From the NCBI GenBank assembly GCA_902496665.1, contig CABVBU010000008.1, positions 1 through 64,000 of the forward strand: a stretch of 64,000 bases of DNA, in the 5' to 3' direction. A program made the position numbers and the translations under genes. Shown piece by piece: positions 54,520 to 63,811 of this stretch (position 1 is the stretch's first letter; every line of letters starts with the position of its first letter). Under the pieces are notes generated by a model. It did not search any database and had not been told where the DNA came from. It saw only the letters and a program-made list of their open reading frames with translations. The DNA is from an uncultured Clostridium sp. (lineage in GTDB: Bacteria > Bacillota > Clostridia > Lachnospirales > Lachnospiraceae).

Positions 54520-55512
54520 ATGCCGGAGAATGAGAGAGAGAAGATCCTTGAAGTGGATGGACTTTGCACGAAGTTCCATACCGAGCGGGGAGATTTAAAA
54601 GCAATAGATGGTGTTTCCTTTTGTGTATACAAAGGTGAGATCCTTGGAATCGTTGGAGAATCCGGATGCGGAAAGAGCGTTACTTCCCAGTCCATCATGA
54701 GACTTTACGATGAAAAGCGGGTAGCAGCATATTCGGGAACTGTAAAACTGGAAGGTCAGAACCTGTTCGAACTTCCGGAACGGGAAATGCAGAAAGTCAG
54801 GGGAGAAAAGGTATCCATGGTATTTCAGGATGCGTTAAGTTCCTTAAATCCTGTATTTACAGTAGGTTCCCAGATCATGGAGGCACTTTTGATCCATCAG
54901 AAGATCTCAAAGAAAGAGGCGGTGGAGAAATCTATCGAGATGCTGCGCCTGGTAGGAATTCCGGAGCCGGAAAAACGTTTCGCCCAGTATCCGCACCAGT
55001 TATCCGGCGGCATGAGGCAGCGTGTCATGATCGCTATCGCGTTAGCCTGTCATCCGAGGCTCCTGATCGCCGATGAGCCGACAACAGCTCTGGATGTTAC
55101 GATCCAGGCGCAGGTCATGGATCTGATCGTGGACCTGAATCACAAGCTGGATATGGGAGTTATGCTGATCACCCACGATCTCGCTGTGGTTGCGGAGGTA
55201 TGTCAGAGAGTTATCGTCATGTATCTTGGCCAGGTCGTAGAGGAGGCAGATGTAAATTCCATTTTCGATCATCCGCAGCACCCGTACACACAGGGGCTGA
55301 TCCGGTCCATTCCGCAGATCGACGGAGATAAGGGAGAACGCCTTTACCAGATCGACGGCATGGTGCCGTTGCTGAATCAGATCCCGGAGGGCTGCAGGTT
55401 CGCGCCGAGATGTCCGTATGCTACAGACAAATGCCGGAAAGAAATGCCGGAACTCCGGGAAGTAAGCGCGACCCAGAAAGTAAGATGCCATATGGCTGGA
55501 ATGGGGGCTTAG
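54520..55512 (+). CDS. Oligopeptide-type ABC transporter ATPase 1 (DppD/OppD type)
   Basis: A 330-residue ATPase. Walker A is GESGCGKS, signature LSGGMRQRVMIAIAL, Walker B LLIADEPTTALD. The C-terminal oligopeptide-binding domain carries the cysteines of CRFAPRCPYATDKCRKEMP, which ligate an iron-sulfur cluster in some homologues. The start MPENER is preceded by AGGAGGTG; the GTG inside that site is not used. Two bases separate it from the next gene. Confidence 0.95.
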   Translation: MPENEREKILEVDGLCTKFHTERGDLKAIDGVSFCVYKGEILGIVGESGCGKSVTSQSIMRLYDEKRVAAYSGTVKLEGQNLFELPEREMQKVRGEKVSMVFQDALSSLNPVFTVGSQIMEALLIHQKISKKEAVEKSIEMLRLVGIPEPEKRFAQYPHQLSGGMRQRVMIAIALACHPRLLIADEPTTALDVTIQAQVMDLIVDLNHKLDMGVMLITHDLAVVAEVCQRVIVMYLGQVVEEADVNSIFDHPQHPYTQGLIRSIPQIDGDKGERLYQIDGMVPLLNQIPEGCRFAPRCPYATDKCRKEMPELREVSATQKVRCHMAGMGA

Positions 55513-55513
55513 T

Positions 55514-56506
55514 ATGGACGAGAGAAAAGTTGTTTTAAAAGGAACAGGAATCAAACAGTATTTCCCGGTAAAAGGAAACAGCGGCAGCATGAAAAAAGTA
55601 GTAAAAGCTGTCGATGGTGTTGATATTTCCATATATGAAGGAGAAGTTTATGGTCTCGTCGGTGAGACCGGCTGCGGAAAGAGTACTTTGGGACGGACGC
55701 TGATCCGTCTGCTGGATCCGACGGAAGGAACCGTGGAGGTCATGGGACATGACATCACAAAATTAAACGACAAGGAATTGATCCCATACCGCAGAGAAGT
55801 GCAGATGGTCTTTCAGGATCCGTTTACATCCTTAAATCCAAGAAAAAGAGTCGGGGATATCCTGATGGAGGTCCTTGAGATCCATAAAATAGGAAAGAAT
55901 AAGGAAGAGCGCATGGAACTGGCCATGAATATGCTCCACAAAGTGGGACTCAGACCAGAACATTTCTACCGTTTCCCCCATGAGTTTTCCGGCGGCCAGA
56001 GACAGCGAATCGGAATTGCGAGAGCGTTGATCCTGGATCCGAAGCTGATTGTCTGTGATGAGCCGGTATCCGCTCTTGATGTTTCCATTCAGGCGCAGAT
56101 CGTAAACCTGATGCAGGATCTCAGAGAGGAAGAGGGAATTTCCTATCTCTTTATTGCCCATGATATCAGCATTGTCCGTTATATTTCCGACAGGATCGGA
56201 GTCATGTATCTCGGACATCTGATGGAGGAAGCGGAGACCAGTGAATTGTTCTCAAACCCGCTTCATCCGTATACACAGGCACTTCTCTCGGCCGTGCCCC
56301 ATGCAAACCCGCATGTCACAAAAGAGAGGATCCAGCTGAAAGGCGAGCTTCCGTCGCCGATCGATCCGCCGTCAGGATGTGTTTTCCACACCAGATGTCC
56401 GTACGCGACTGAGCTCTGTTCCAGGAAAGTACCGAAAATGCAGGAGATCACACCGGGACATCGGGCGGCATGTCTTCTTCACGAAAAGGAAAGTGAAGAG
56501 GAATAG
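55514..56506 (+). CDS. Oligopeptide-type ABC transporter ATPase 2 (DppF/OppF type)
   Basis: A 330-residue ATPase. Walker A is GETGCGKST, signature FSGGQRQRIGIARAL, Walker B LIVCDEPVSALD, with a C-terminal domain containing CVFHTRCPYATELCSRKVP. Together with the preceding ATPase it forms the heterodimer that powers the two permeases. Its ribosome binding site lies within the end of the upstream gene. Confidence 0.95.
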   Translation: MDERKVVLKGTGIKQYFPVKGNSGSMKKVVKAVDGVDISIYEGEVYGLVGETGCGKSTLGRTLIRLLDPTEGTVEVMGHDITKLNDKELIPYRREVQMVFQDPFTSLNPRKRVGDILMEVLEIHKIGKNKEERMELAMNMLHKVGLRPEHFYRFPHEFSGGQRQRIGIARALILDPKLIVCDEPVSALDVSIQAQIVNLMQDLREEEGISYLFIAHDISIVRYISDRIGVMYLGHLMEEAETSELFSNPLHPYTQALLSAVPHANPHVTKERIQLKGELPSPIDPPSGCVFHTRCPYATELCSRKVPKMQEITPGHRAACLLHEKESEEE

Positions 56507-56680
56507 AATTCCGGGAAACCGATGAGCATGGTTTCAAAGGATTTCTGCCCGCAGTACACACAGCAGGGAAGACACGATAAGATAGACAGCAGGTCCTCTT
56601 ACGAGATATCGGAGAGGGAGGACATCATGCCGGGCAGGATCCTGTGAAATAGATTCGTAAGATTCGAGGAGGAGAAGATT

Positions 56681-58315
56681 ATGAGAAAAAAGAGTGCAAA
56701 GATAACGGCAGCAGTTCTGGCAGCAGCAGCAGTCCTCAGCGCTTGCGGCGGTTCCGGAAGTTCTGAAACAACAGCAGCGGCAGGAGGAAGCGACACTTCA
56801 GCAGCAGAATCGACAGCGGCAGCGGCTGCAGACGCGAATGCGACATACAAGGAAGAATTACATATCGCGGTTGCCCAGCAGGCACCATCACTGGATCTTC
56901 ATAAAAACTCCAGCCTGATTGCCCGTCAGATGATGGATGGAACCGTCTGGGAGAAGTTAGTCACTCTGAATTCCAAGGCCGAGGCAGTTCCGGAGCTCTG
57001 TGAGTCCTACGATGTCAGTGAGGACGCGAAGACGATCACCTTTACATTAAGAAAGGGAGTCAAATTCCATGATGGAAGTGAGATGACAGCGGATGATGTG
57101 GTTGCATCCATGAACCGTTGGATCGAAGGCTTCAGTTCCGCAAAGAGTACCGTTGGAGATGCAAGATTTGAAAAAGTAGATGATTATACCGTAAAGATCG
57201 CTGCGGATCATTCCATTCTTCTCTTACCGTCCATGATCGCAGGTGCGGCACAGCCAGCTTCCATCACGACAGCAGCTGCATGCGAGAAGGAAGATTCCAA
57301 CGGTTTTATGACCGATTACATTGGAACCGGTCCGTATAAGTTCTCTGAATGGGTTCAGGACCAGTATGTAAAACTTGAAAAATTTGATGACTATGTACCG
57401 TATGGAACAGAGGGAGAGCCGATGGATGGCTGGTCCGGTTATAAGGCAGCTCCGACAAAGATCCTGGAATTTGATATTGTACCGGAGGAGACGACACGTG
57501 TTGCCGGTCTTGAAACAGGACAGTATGATGTCATCTATAACTTACAGCATGATGATGTTTCGCGTGTTGAAGGAATGGACAATGTCACTGTAAAATCTTC
57601 TCAGCAGGGTACTGTGGCACTTGTATTTAACCACAAGAAGGGCATTGCCTCCAACCAGTATTTCCGTACGGCGGTCAATACATGTCTGGATATGGATGAG
57701 ATCCTCACAGCAGTCTATGGAGAGGGCGGATATGACCTTGGCTCCTGCTACATGGATGAGGCACAGGAATTCTGGAATACAGATGCCGGATCAGAAAACT
57801 ATAACATCAAGGATCCGGAGAAGGCAAAACAGATTTTACAGGAAAATGGATATAATGGAGAAACATTCACGATTCTTTGCTCAAATCTGAACAATATGAA
57901 CTATATCGGTGTAGCGATGGAGCAGGAGTTAGAGGCAATCGGAATTCCGACCGAGCTGACGATCGTTGACTGGGCAACGCTTACTGATTACCGAAAGGAT
58001 CCGGATAAGTTTGATCTTTATATCACATCCTTCGCACAGGTACCGGTTCCGTCCTTAAAGCTTTACTTTGGACCGAATTATCCGGGCTGGTCCGATGATG
58101 CGACACTGGCAGAAAAGTTTGCGGCAATGAACAGCGCGACGACTCTCGATGATGCAAAGGCAGCGTGGGAAGACTTACAGGCATACTCCTGGGAGTACCT
58201 GCCGCTCATCAATGCCGGACATTATATTGCAAACTATGCATGGAACTCTGATGTTGAAGGATTAAATGATTACAGCGGTCTGTATTTCTGGAACGCGGGA
58301 ATTAAGGAAAAATAA
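56681..58315 (+). CDS. Substrate-binding lipoprotein 1 of the oligopeptide ABC transporter
   Basis: A 544-residue SBP_bac_5 protein. The signal peptide ends in the lipobox VLSAC, followed by a Gly/Ser/Thr/Ala-rich tether. The binding domain begins with LHIAVAQQAPSLDLHKNSS and contains TFTLRKGVKFHDGSEMTADD. GAGGAGGAG precedes the ATG. It is closely related over its whole length to the protein encoded at 58515; both belong to the same transporter by position. Ligand unknown, peptide-like by family. Confidence 0.92.
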   Translation: MRKKSAKITAAVLAAAAVLSACGGSGSSETTAAAGGSDTSAAESTAAAAADANATYKEELHIAVAQQAPSLDLHKNSSLIARQMMDGTVWEKLVTLNSKAEAVPELCESYDVSEDAKTITFTLRKGVKFHDGSEMTADDVVASMNRWIEGFSSAKSTVGDARFEKVDDYTVKIAADHSILLLPSMIAGAAQPASITTAAACEKEDSNGFMTDYIGTGPYKFSEWVQDQYVKLEKFDDYVPYGTEGEPMDGWSGYKAAPTKILEFDIVPEETTRVAGLETGQYDVIYNLQHDDVSRVEGMDNVTVKSSQQGTVALVFNHKKGIASNQYFRTAVNTCLDMDEILTAVYGEGGYDLGSCYMDEAQEFWNTDAGSENYNIKDPEKAKQILQENGYNGETFTILCSNLNNMNYIGVAMEQELEAIGIPTELTIVDWATLTDYRKDPDKFDLYITSFAQVPVPSLKLYFGPNYPGWSDDATLAEKFAAMNSATTLDDAKAAWEDLQAYSWEYLPLINAGHYIANYAWNSDVEGLNDYSGLYFWNAGIKEK

Positions 58316-58323
58316 AGGGATTC

Positions 58324-58368
58324 AAGGAGGAGTACCCCGGGACGGTTACCGGGACTCCTCCATTTTAT
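58324..58368 (+). terminator. Terminator between the two binding-protein genes
   Basis: GGAGGAGT (from 58327) with CTCCTCC (to 58361), inner CCCGG/CCGGG stem, followed by a T-rich ATTTTATTT. It would reduce transcription into the second binding-protein gene. Confidence 0.75.
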
Positions 58369-58374
58369 TTACGC

Positions 58375-58464
58375 GAACAACGAGCCAAAGTCCGCGCATG
58401 CGCGAGACCTTGGCGACTGTCGCGATAACAAGGGGAAACTCGCGAAGCGTGTTTTCGCTTGTTC
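58375..58464 (+). repeat. Compact structured element between the binding-protein genes
   Basis: GAACAA (58375-58380) and TTGTTC (58459-58464) close a 90-base unit holding a long hairpin, GCCAAAGTC with GACCTTGGC (58384-58414) topped by CGCGCATGCGCG, a small GCG/CGC stem near 58413-58423, and AAGCG/CGCTT (58445-58460). The cloverleaf-like layout and GC-rich content differ from the flanks and suggest a mobile palindromic repeat or a small RNA. No second copy occurs in the window. Confidence 0.45.
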
Positions 58465-58514
58465 AGACGGGTATGAGTAAGTAAGCGATCAGACATCATG
58501 AGGAGGACAACGAT

Positions 58515-60191
58515 ATGAAAAGAAAAACGATCAAATATATCGCTGCCGCTATGGCGGCGAGTATGGCATTGACTGCGTGTGGAGGTTCAACAACTTCGTC
58601 CGACAGCGGGACAACAACAGCTGCTGCGGAATCCGCATCTGCCGGAAGCTCAGGAGCGGAGGCAACAACTGCAGCTGCCGGAACGGACAGCGCGACGATT
58701 TCTGTTGCGGATCCGAACGCATCCTATAAGGATACCTTAAATATTGCAGTTGCACAGCAGGCACCGTCTCTGGATCTTCACAAAAACTCCAGCCTGATTG
58801 CCCGTCAGATGATGGACGGAACATGCTGGGAGAAGCTTGTCACACTGAATTCCAACGGCGAAGCTGTTCCGGAGCTTTGTGAATCCTATGAGGTCAGTGA
58901 AGATGCGAAGACGATCACATTCATATTGAGAAAAGGTGTCAAGTTCCATGATGGAAGTGAGATGACCGCGGACGATGTTGTGGCATCCATGAACCGTTGG
59001 ATCAATGCGTTCAGCACGGCCTCAGCGATGGTCGGTGACGCGAGATTTGAAAAGGTAGATGACTACACTGTAAAGATTGCGGCAGATAAGCCGATCCTGC
59101 TCTTCCCGTGTGTGATCGCGGGCGCGGCTCAGCCGGCATCGATCACGACTGCTGAGGCCTGTGAGAAGGAAGACAGCAACGGCTTCATGACAGAATACAT
59201 CGGAACAGGTCCATATAAATTCGTGGAATGGCCGCAGGATCAGTATGTAAAGCTGGAGCGCTTTGATGATTATGTGCCGTATGGAACGGAAGGAGAACCG
59301 ATGGATGGCTGGTCCGGTTATAAGGCGGCGCCGTCGAAAACAATCATTTACTGGATCGTTCCGGAATCGAACACGAGGAATGCAGGATTAGAATCTGGTC
59401 AGTACGATGTCGTATTTAACCTTCCGGCGGACGATGTGGAGCGCATATCCGGTCTGGACGGGGTTACCGTTTATTCCACACAGCAGGGCACGATTGCACC
59501 GATCATCAACCACAAAGAGGGGATTTGCTCGAACCAGTGGTTCCGCCAGGCTGTCAGCTATGCCCTGGACTATGAGGAAGTCATGACAGCGACATATGGA
59601 ACGAATGGATTTACCACAGGTTCCTGCTATATGGATGAGGCGCAGCCGTTCTGGTATACGGATGCCGGATCGGAGGAATACAATGTCCATGATCCGGAAA
59701 AGGCAAAGGAGATCCTGAAGGAGAACGGATACGATGGCACTCCGATGAAACTTATGGCAGCTACTTTAAATAAGATGGATTACATGGCAGTAGCAATGCA
59801 GTCAGAGCTGGAGGCAGTCGGAATTCCGGTGGAACTCAACATCGTGGACTGGCCAACACTTCAGGCGCAGAGTACAGATCCGACAGCCTATGATATGTAT
59901 ATCTGCACATTCTCTCAGGTCCCGATCCCGTCCTTAAAGCTTTACTTTGGACCGAATTATGCAGGATGGAATGATGATGAGACATTGCAGGGGCTTTTAG
60001 ACGAAATGAACACATCTACCAACATGGATGATGCGAAAGCGGCATGGGAAAAAGTTCAGGAGTATTCCTGGGAGTATCTGGCAGTTCTGAACTTTGGTCA
60101 TTATATCGCGAACTATGCGTGGAATGATCATGTGAAGGGATTGAACAATTACAGCGGACTGTATTTCTGGAATGCGGGATATGTGGAGTAG
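58515..60191 (+). CDS. Substrate-binding lipoprotein 2 of the oligopeptide ABC transporter
   Basis: A 558-residue SBP_bac_5 protein, a paralogue of the preceding one; long blocks such as IAVAQQAPSLDLHKNSS and VKFHDGSEMTADDVVASMNR are the same in both. The signal peptide ends in ALTAC and the tether is longer. Differences concentrate in the second half (for example ADDVERISG against HDDVSRVEG), where ligand contacts may differ. AGGAGGACAA precedes the ATG. It arose by tandem duplication and may widen the substrate range of one importer. Confidence 0.92.
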   Translation: MKRKTIKYIAAAMAASMALTACGGSTTSSDSGTTTAAAESASAGSSGAEATTAAAGTDSATISVADPNASYKDTLNIAVAQQAPSLDLHKNSSLIARQMMDGTCWEKLVTLNSNGEAVPELCESYEVSEDAKTITFILRKGVKFHDGSEMTADDVVASMNRWINAFSTASAMVGDARFEKVDDYTVKIAADKPILLFPCVIAGAAQPASITTAEACEKEDSNGFMTEYIGTGPYKFVEWPQDQYVKLERFDDYVPYGTEGEPMDGWSGYKAAPSKTIIYWIVPESNTRNAGLESGQYDVVFNLPADDVERISGLDGVTVYSTQQGTIAPIINHKEGICSNQWFRQAVSYALDYEEVMTATYGTNGFTTGSCYMDEAQPFWYTDAGSEEYNVHDPEKAKEILKENGYDGTPMKLMAATLNKMDYMAVAMQSELEAVGIPVELNIVDWPTLQAQSTDPTAYDMYICTFSQVPIPSLKLYFGPNYAGWNDDETLQGLLDEMNTSTNMDDAKAAWEKVQEYSWEYLAVLNFGHYIANYAWNDHVKGLNNYSGLYFWNAGYVE

Positions 60192-60295
60192 ATCATATAC
60201 AGATATCGATGGAAATATTGAGATCATGGAGACGGCAAAAGTTTTTGGGAGCTGCAGACCATGAATAAAAATACCTGGCAGAGATGAATAAGTGA

Positions 60296-60328
60296 GGTGC
60301 CCCAGAAAGATCAGACCTTTGGGGCACC
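60296..60328. terminator. Hairpin between converging genes
   Basis: GGTGCCCCA (60296-60304) and TGGGGCACC (60320-60328) form a perfect 9-bp stem with a 15-base loop that can pair further. T runs are weak on both sides. It probably ends the transporter transcript and the convergent nitroreductase transcript. Confidence 0.6.
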
Positions 60329-60423
60329 GCACATTTCACTCTGACCAGTTATTTTTTTGCCTGCAGCTGCGCATATGCGAGGACGTGAACGTTCATGAGC
60401 AGCCGGACGGATTGTCCTGTAAA

Positions 60424-60945
60424 TTACTCGATATAGGCAACTTTTCCGATCCGCTCTTTCGGCGGGATCGCTGTATCCGGATCCGGGTAGCCTAAAGCAG
60501 CCATTCCATAGACTACATGGTCAGCCGGAACGCCGAAATCGTTTAAGATCTCGCGGATCGCCGGAGTATCGCAGATATTCTGCATCTGGTTGATCCATAC
60601 GGAGCCGACGCCGTAGGAGCGGGCTGCGAGAAAGATATTTTCGAGAGCGCAGGCATTATCTTCTTTTCCCCAGTTGCTGTCGCGGAGATTGGATGGCATG
60701 ATGACTGCGGACGGACAATACATGTTATATCCTGGGCGGTTTAATGTCACCTGAATCGCGTCGGCCAGGCGTTTGATGGCATCTTTATTTGTGATCACTG
60801 TGAATTTCCAGGTCTGTTTTCCCATACCGCTCGGCGCATGGAGAGCAGCTTTTACCATATCTTCCAGAATCTCCTTCGGAATCGGTTTATCGGTAAATTT
60901 GCGGATGCTTCTTCTTGTAAGAATGGTGTTCATGGTCTCATTCAT
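60424..60945 (-). CDS. Nitroreductase-family FMN oxidoreductase
   Basis: A 173-residue nitroreductase-family flavoprotein. The opening ILTRRSIRKFTDKPI and APSGMGKQTWKF provide the FMN contacts, and SVWINQM and MAALGYPD lie where expected. Length fits the short group of the family. AGGAGGATT precedes the ATG. It is a single minus-strand gene. The physiological substrate cannot be deduced; such proteins reduce quinones, nitro compounds or flavins. Confidence 0.9.
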   Translation of the reverse strand: MNETMNTILTRRSIRKFTDKPIPKEILEDMVKAALHAPSGMGKQTWKFTVITNKDAIKRLADAIQVTLNRPGYNMYCPSAVIMPSNLRDSNWGKEDNACALENIFLAARSYGVGSVWINQMQNICDTPAIREILNDFGVPADHVVYGMAALGYPDPDTAIPPKERIGKVAYIE

Positions 60946-61000
60946 TGAAAAATCCTCCTGTAATTTGTAATTCAGTTTTTATGTTTTTTCTTTTAGGTTT

Positions 61001-61009
61001 ATTATAGCA
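61001..61009 (-). promoter_or_regulatory. Extended -10 promoter of the nitroreductase gene
   Basis: On the minus strand TGCTATAAT forms an extended -10 element about 55 bases before the start codon. The -35 region is poor, which fits an extended -10 promoter. Confidence 0.5.
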
Positions 61010-61032
61010 CAAAACAATGGAAATTTTCCAGC

Positions 61033-62859
61033 CTATGACTGATGAAGCCATATCTTGAAATACTTCCGTGTAACAGAAAATGGTACCGGTCCGAGATCAA
61101 GAAGAAATTTATGAAAATCCTTCACGGAAAAGTGGTCTCCCAGCGCGTTTTCAGCTTCCTCACGCATCTCCATGATCTCCACATACCCGCCCGCGTACTC
61201 CAGATAATTCGTCGGATTGTCGATCATGGTCTGCCAGAGCTCTTCCACCAGCGTGTCGTCTGCATCAAAGCAGGTGCGGATAAAGGCGGCAGCCTGGTCT
61301 TTGGACCAGCCGTCATAGTTGATCCCGATATCTAAAAGAGAGTGAAAACAGAGGGAAAAGGACCGCATGGAGGCCTGATAGGCGCTTTTATCTTCGGAAA
61401 GCCCGTTATCATAGAAATAGGATAGATTTTCCACATAGGTCGCCCAGCCCTCGTTTGCCCCGGAACAGGTGAGCAGAGCCGCCAGAGGATTTTCCGCGTG
61501 TTTCCGGAAATAGACGGTCTGGTACAGGTGTCCCGGAAAACCTTCATGGGCGAGAGTGGGATATAGTTCGCTGTCTGCATTGGTGCTGCCGTTATTGATG
61601 TAGATCACGTTCTGTGCGGGAGCATCCAGGGGAGCTGTAAGGTAAAACGCGGGACTCAAAGTGTCCTCCAGTTGCGCCGGGACATAGCGGATCTCATAGT
61701 GCCTGCAGGATTCAGGGAGAGCCGGAAAATCGGCTTCCATCTGAAGCTGGAGATCGGAGAGAATCTCTGACGGGGCGGTGAGCCGGAAAGAGACATCGTT
61801 TCCGGCTTTTTTTGAGACAGAGGAGATTGTTTCCAGATCTTTCTGCATCCTGGCAGACAGAGCTGTTTTCAGCTCTTCTATATTATAGGAGAGCCCGGGA
61901 CCGGACCTTAAAAGATATTCATAGTACCGCTTCCCATCCCGGAATCCCGCGAGACCACCCTCATTGATTCCCCGCCCCTTTAATGCGGAAAGACCGTCGA
62001 TCAGATGGTGGTAGGCGGGAAGAAATGAATTTTTTATGGTATCGAGATGACGGGAACAGAGATTACTTCTTTGCTGCTCGGACAGAGAAACACTGGATGC
62101 CAGGGACGTTAACCGCGTTTCAAAGGTATCTGTGAGGAAATTGTTTTCCGGATCGATGAGATAGCTCTGGCAGGATTCGATGATCCGGTCGATGGAGGCA
62201 TCAGAGAGGCCCAGCCCGGCAGCCGCCTTCTGCTCCTCGAAGAAAAGAATATCCTCGTAGTAGGAATCAAGCTGGGAGAGCAGGGCGAGATAGTCTTCCA
62301 CATCCTGAAGCGAGTGGAAAGAATACTCTGCAAACAGGATCGGAAGCTGTGCTTGGATCCCGATCGTGGGGGCCAGGGGCTGCTCATAAAGTTCAAGGCC
62401 TTCCGCCATCAGCCCTGTATCGGCCTTTTCGGAAAGGGCGTCATAGAGGATATGCTGGTCACCGGACAGCAGATGGGGATCAAACTTGGAGAGCTTTTCT
62501 TTCAGATCATGAATCTCATGATTGCTGTTTATGAGTTCTGACAGACGGTATGTACCAAGAGTGGCATCCGCAGCATCAATTCCATAATTTTCTGGGTGCA
62601 GAAGCGTATAGTGAAGATCCAGAGTGTCGGAAGACGTCATCTCTTTCCGAAACAGTTCCGTGCAGAAGGCTTCGAAATCTGCCTGAAGCTTTCGCTCCGC
62701 TCCAGAATGACCGGGTCGGGTAGAGAAAAGAGCGTCAGAAGAATAAAATTCCCCGGTCTCCGGGGAAATGGACCGGGAGATCCGTTCACTCTGGCAGGCA
62801 ATAATGAAAACGGTCAAAACTAAAGCGGCAACAGCAAGGCGGAATGTTTTAAAAGCCAT
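61033..62859 (-). CDS. DUF885-family lipoprotein, putative metallopeptidase
   Basis: A 608-residue predicted lipoprotein with lipobox FIIAC after an 18-residue hydrophobic stretch. It belongs to the DUF885 family; the motif HEGFPGHLYQ near residue 435 contains the HExxH-like zinc ligands (HEGxPGH form), with ANEGWATYVE following as expected for a further ligand. The family is thought to include zinc-dependent peptidases. It should act outside the cell, tethered to the membrane. GGAGG lies about 11 bases before the ATG. It stands alone on the minus strand; substrate unknown. Confidence 0.88.
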   Translation of the reverse strand: MAFKTFRLAVAALVLTVFIIACQSERISRSISPETGEFYSSDALFSTRPGHSGAERKLQADFEAFCTELFRKEMTSSDTLDLHYTLLHPENYGIDAADATLGTYRLSELINSNHEIHDLKEKLSKFDPHLLSGDQHILYDALSEKADTGLMAEGLELYEQPLAPTIGIQAQLPILFAEYSFHSLQDVEDYLALLSQLDSYYEDILFFEEQKAAAGLGLSDASIDRIIESCQSYLIDPENNFLTDTFETRLTSLASSVSLSEQQRSNLCSRHLDTIKNSFLPAYHHLIDGLSALKGRGINEGGLAGFRDGKRYYEYLLRSGPGLSYNIEELKTALSARMQKDLETISSVSKKAGNDVSFRLTAPSEILSDLQLQMEADFPALPESCRHYEIRYVPAQLEDTLSPAFYLTAPLDAPAQNVIYINNGSTNADSELYPTLAHEGFPGHLYQTVYFRKHAENPLAALLTCSGANEGWATYVENLSYFYDNGLSEDKSAYQASMRSFSLCFHSLLDIGINYDGWSKDQAAAFIRTCFDADDTLVEELWQTMIDNPTNYLEYAGGYVEIMEMREEAENALGDHFSVKDFHKFLLDLGPVPFSVTRKYFKIWLHQS

Positions 62860-63025
62860 AGATATTCGGACCTCCGAAAAATATTGGCTGACCAGTCGCG
62901 GAAGAAACAGCCATTTGGTTCAATATATGCTTTGCCGGTAAAAACAGAACTTTACAGCGATAAAAAAATGACCGACCGGTGGAGGTACCGGGACTTATTG
63001 TTGAGAAAGAGAAAAGTGCTCATTG

Positions 63026-63811
63026 TTATGTTCGTGATTTGTCCAGAAAATCATGGATGATTTTCAAATAAAACGCTTTACGCCCAAACATGGACGTATG
63101 GGTCGCCCCCTTGATCAAAACTAACTGCGCCCGGGGGATCAGCCGTGCCATAAGGCGGGAGTGGGAGACCTTCACGAGATCTCTTGTCCCGGCGATCAGG
63201 AGGACCGGTGCCTGGATCTTTTCAAGCTGCTCCCGGGACATCATGGGAGAATTGCAGAGCAGGGAAACAAGCTGTTGGTGCCGGAAAAGGTGTGGGGAAA
63301 TGTGCGCGGCCACAGGAGTTTTCTCACAGACTCCCCGAAAAAGCCCCGCCGCTGCTCTCAGACAATAATATTTCCCGGTGCAGAACGCCTGGACAGGAAA
63401 GATCAGCCCGTCGGGAGAGATATTTCCGCTGATGGCGATCACGGCCTGGGTCCGCTCTGGAAACAGGGATGCGAACTCCAGCGCAATATTTGCCCCGTCG
63501 CTGAATCCGAAAAGGATGCAGGACTGGATGTGGAGAACGTCCAGAAGCGCAGCGACATCTTTTGCCATATCCACAGTAGTGAATTCTGAATCCGCAAATT
63601 CCGGTTTGATCCGTGAGCGCCCATGGGCGCGGCTGTCCATGAGAATGACGCGGTATCTCAAGGACAGCTCTTTTTCGTAAAAATCAAAGATCAGATGCGT
63701 CTCCGCATTCCCATGAAGCATCAGGATCGGTGTGCCGCGTCCGCTTTCCTTATAATAGATCCACGTCTCAGGCGTGTCCGCCATGCCCTGATGGCAGATC
63801 ATTTTTTCCAT
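63026..63811 (-). CDS. Alpha/beta hydrolase
   Basis: A 261-residue alpha/beta hydrolase-fold protein. The oxyanion motif LMLHGNAE, the nucleophile elbow GFSDGAN (Ser), a late acidic residue in AGTRDLVK and the catalytic His in KGATHTS are in the expected order. It has no signal peptide. AAAGGAG precedes the ATG, which lies inside the end of the upstream gene: the two overlap by 13 bases, so translation is coupled. Substrate unknown. Confidence 0.88.
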   Translation of the reverse strand: MEKMICHQGMADTPETWIYYKESGRGTPILMLHGNAETHLIFDFYEKELSLRYRVILMDSRAHGRSRIKPEFADSEFTTVDMAKDVAALLDVLHIQSCILFGFSDGANIALEFASLFPERTQAVIAISGNISPDGLIFPVQAFCTGKYYCLRAAAGLFRGVCEKTPVAAHISPHLFRHQQLVSLLCNSPMMSREQLEKIQAPVLLIAGTRDLVKVSHSRLMARLIPRAQLVLIKGATHTSMFGRKAFYLKIIHDFLDKSRT

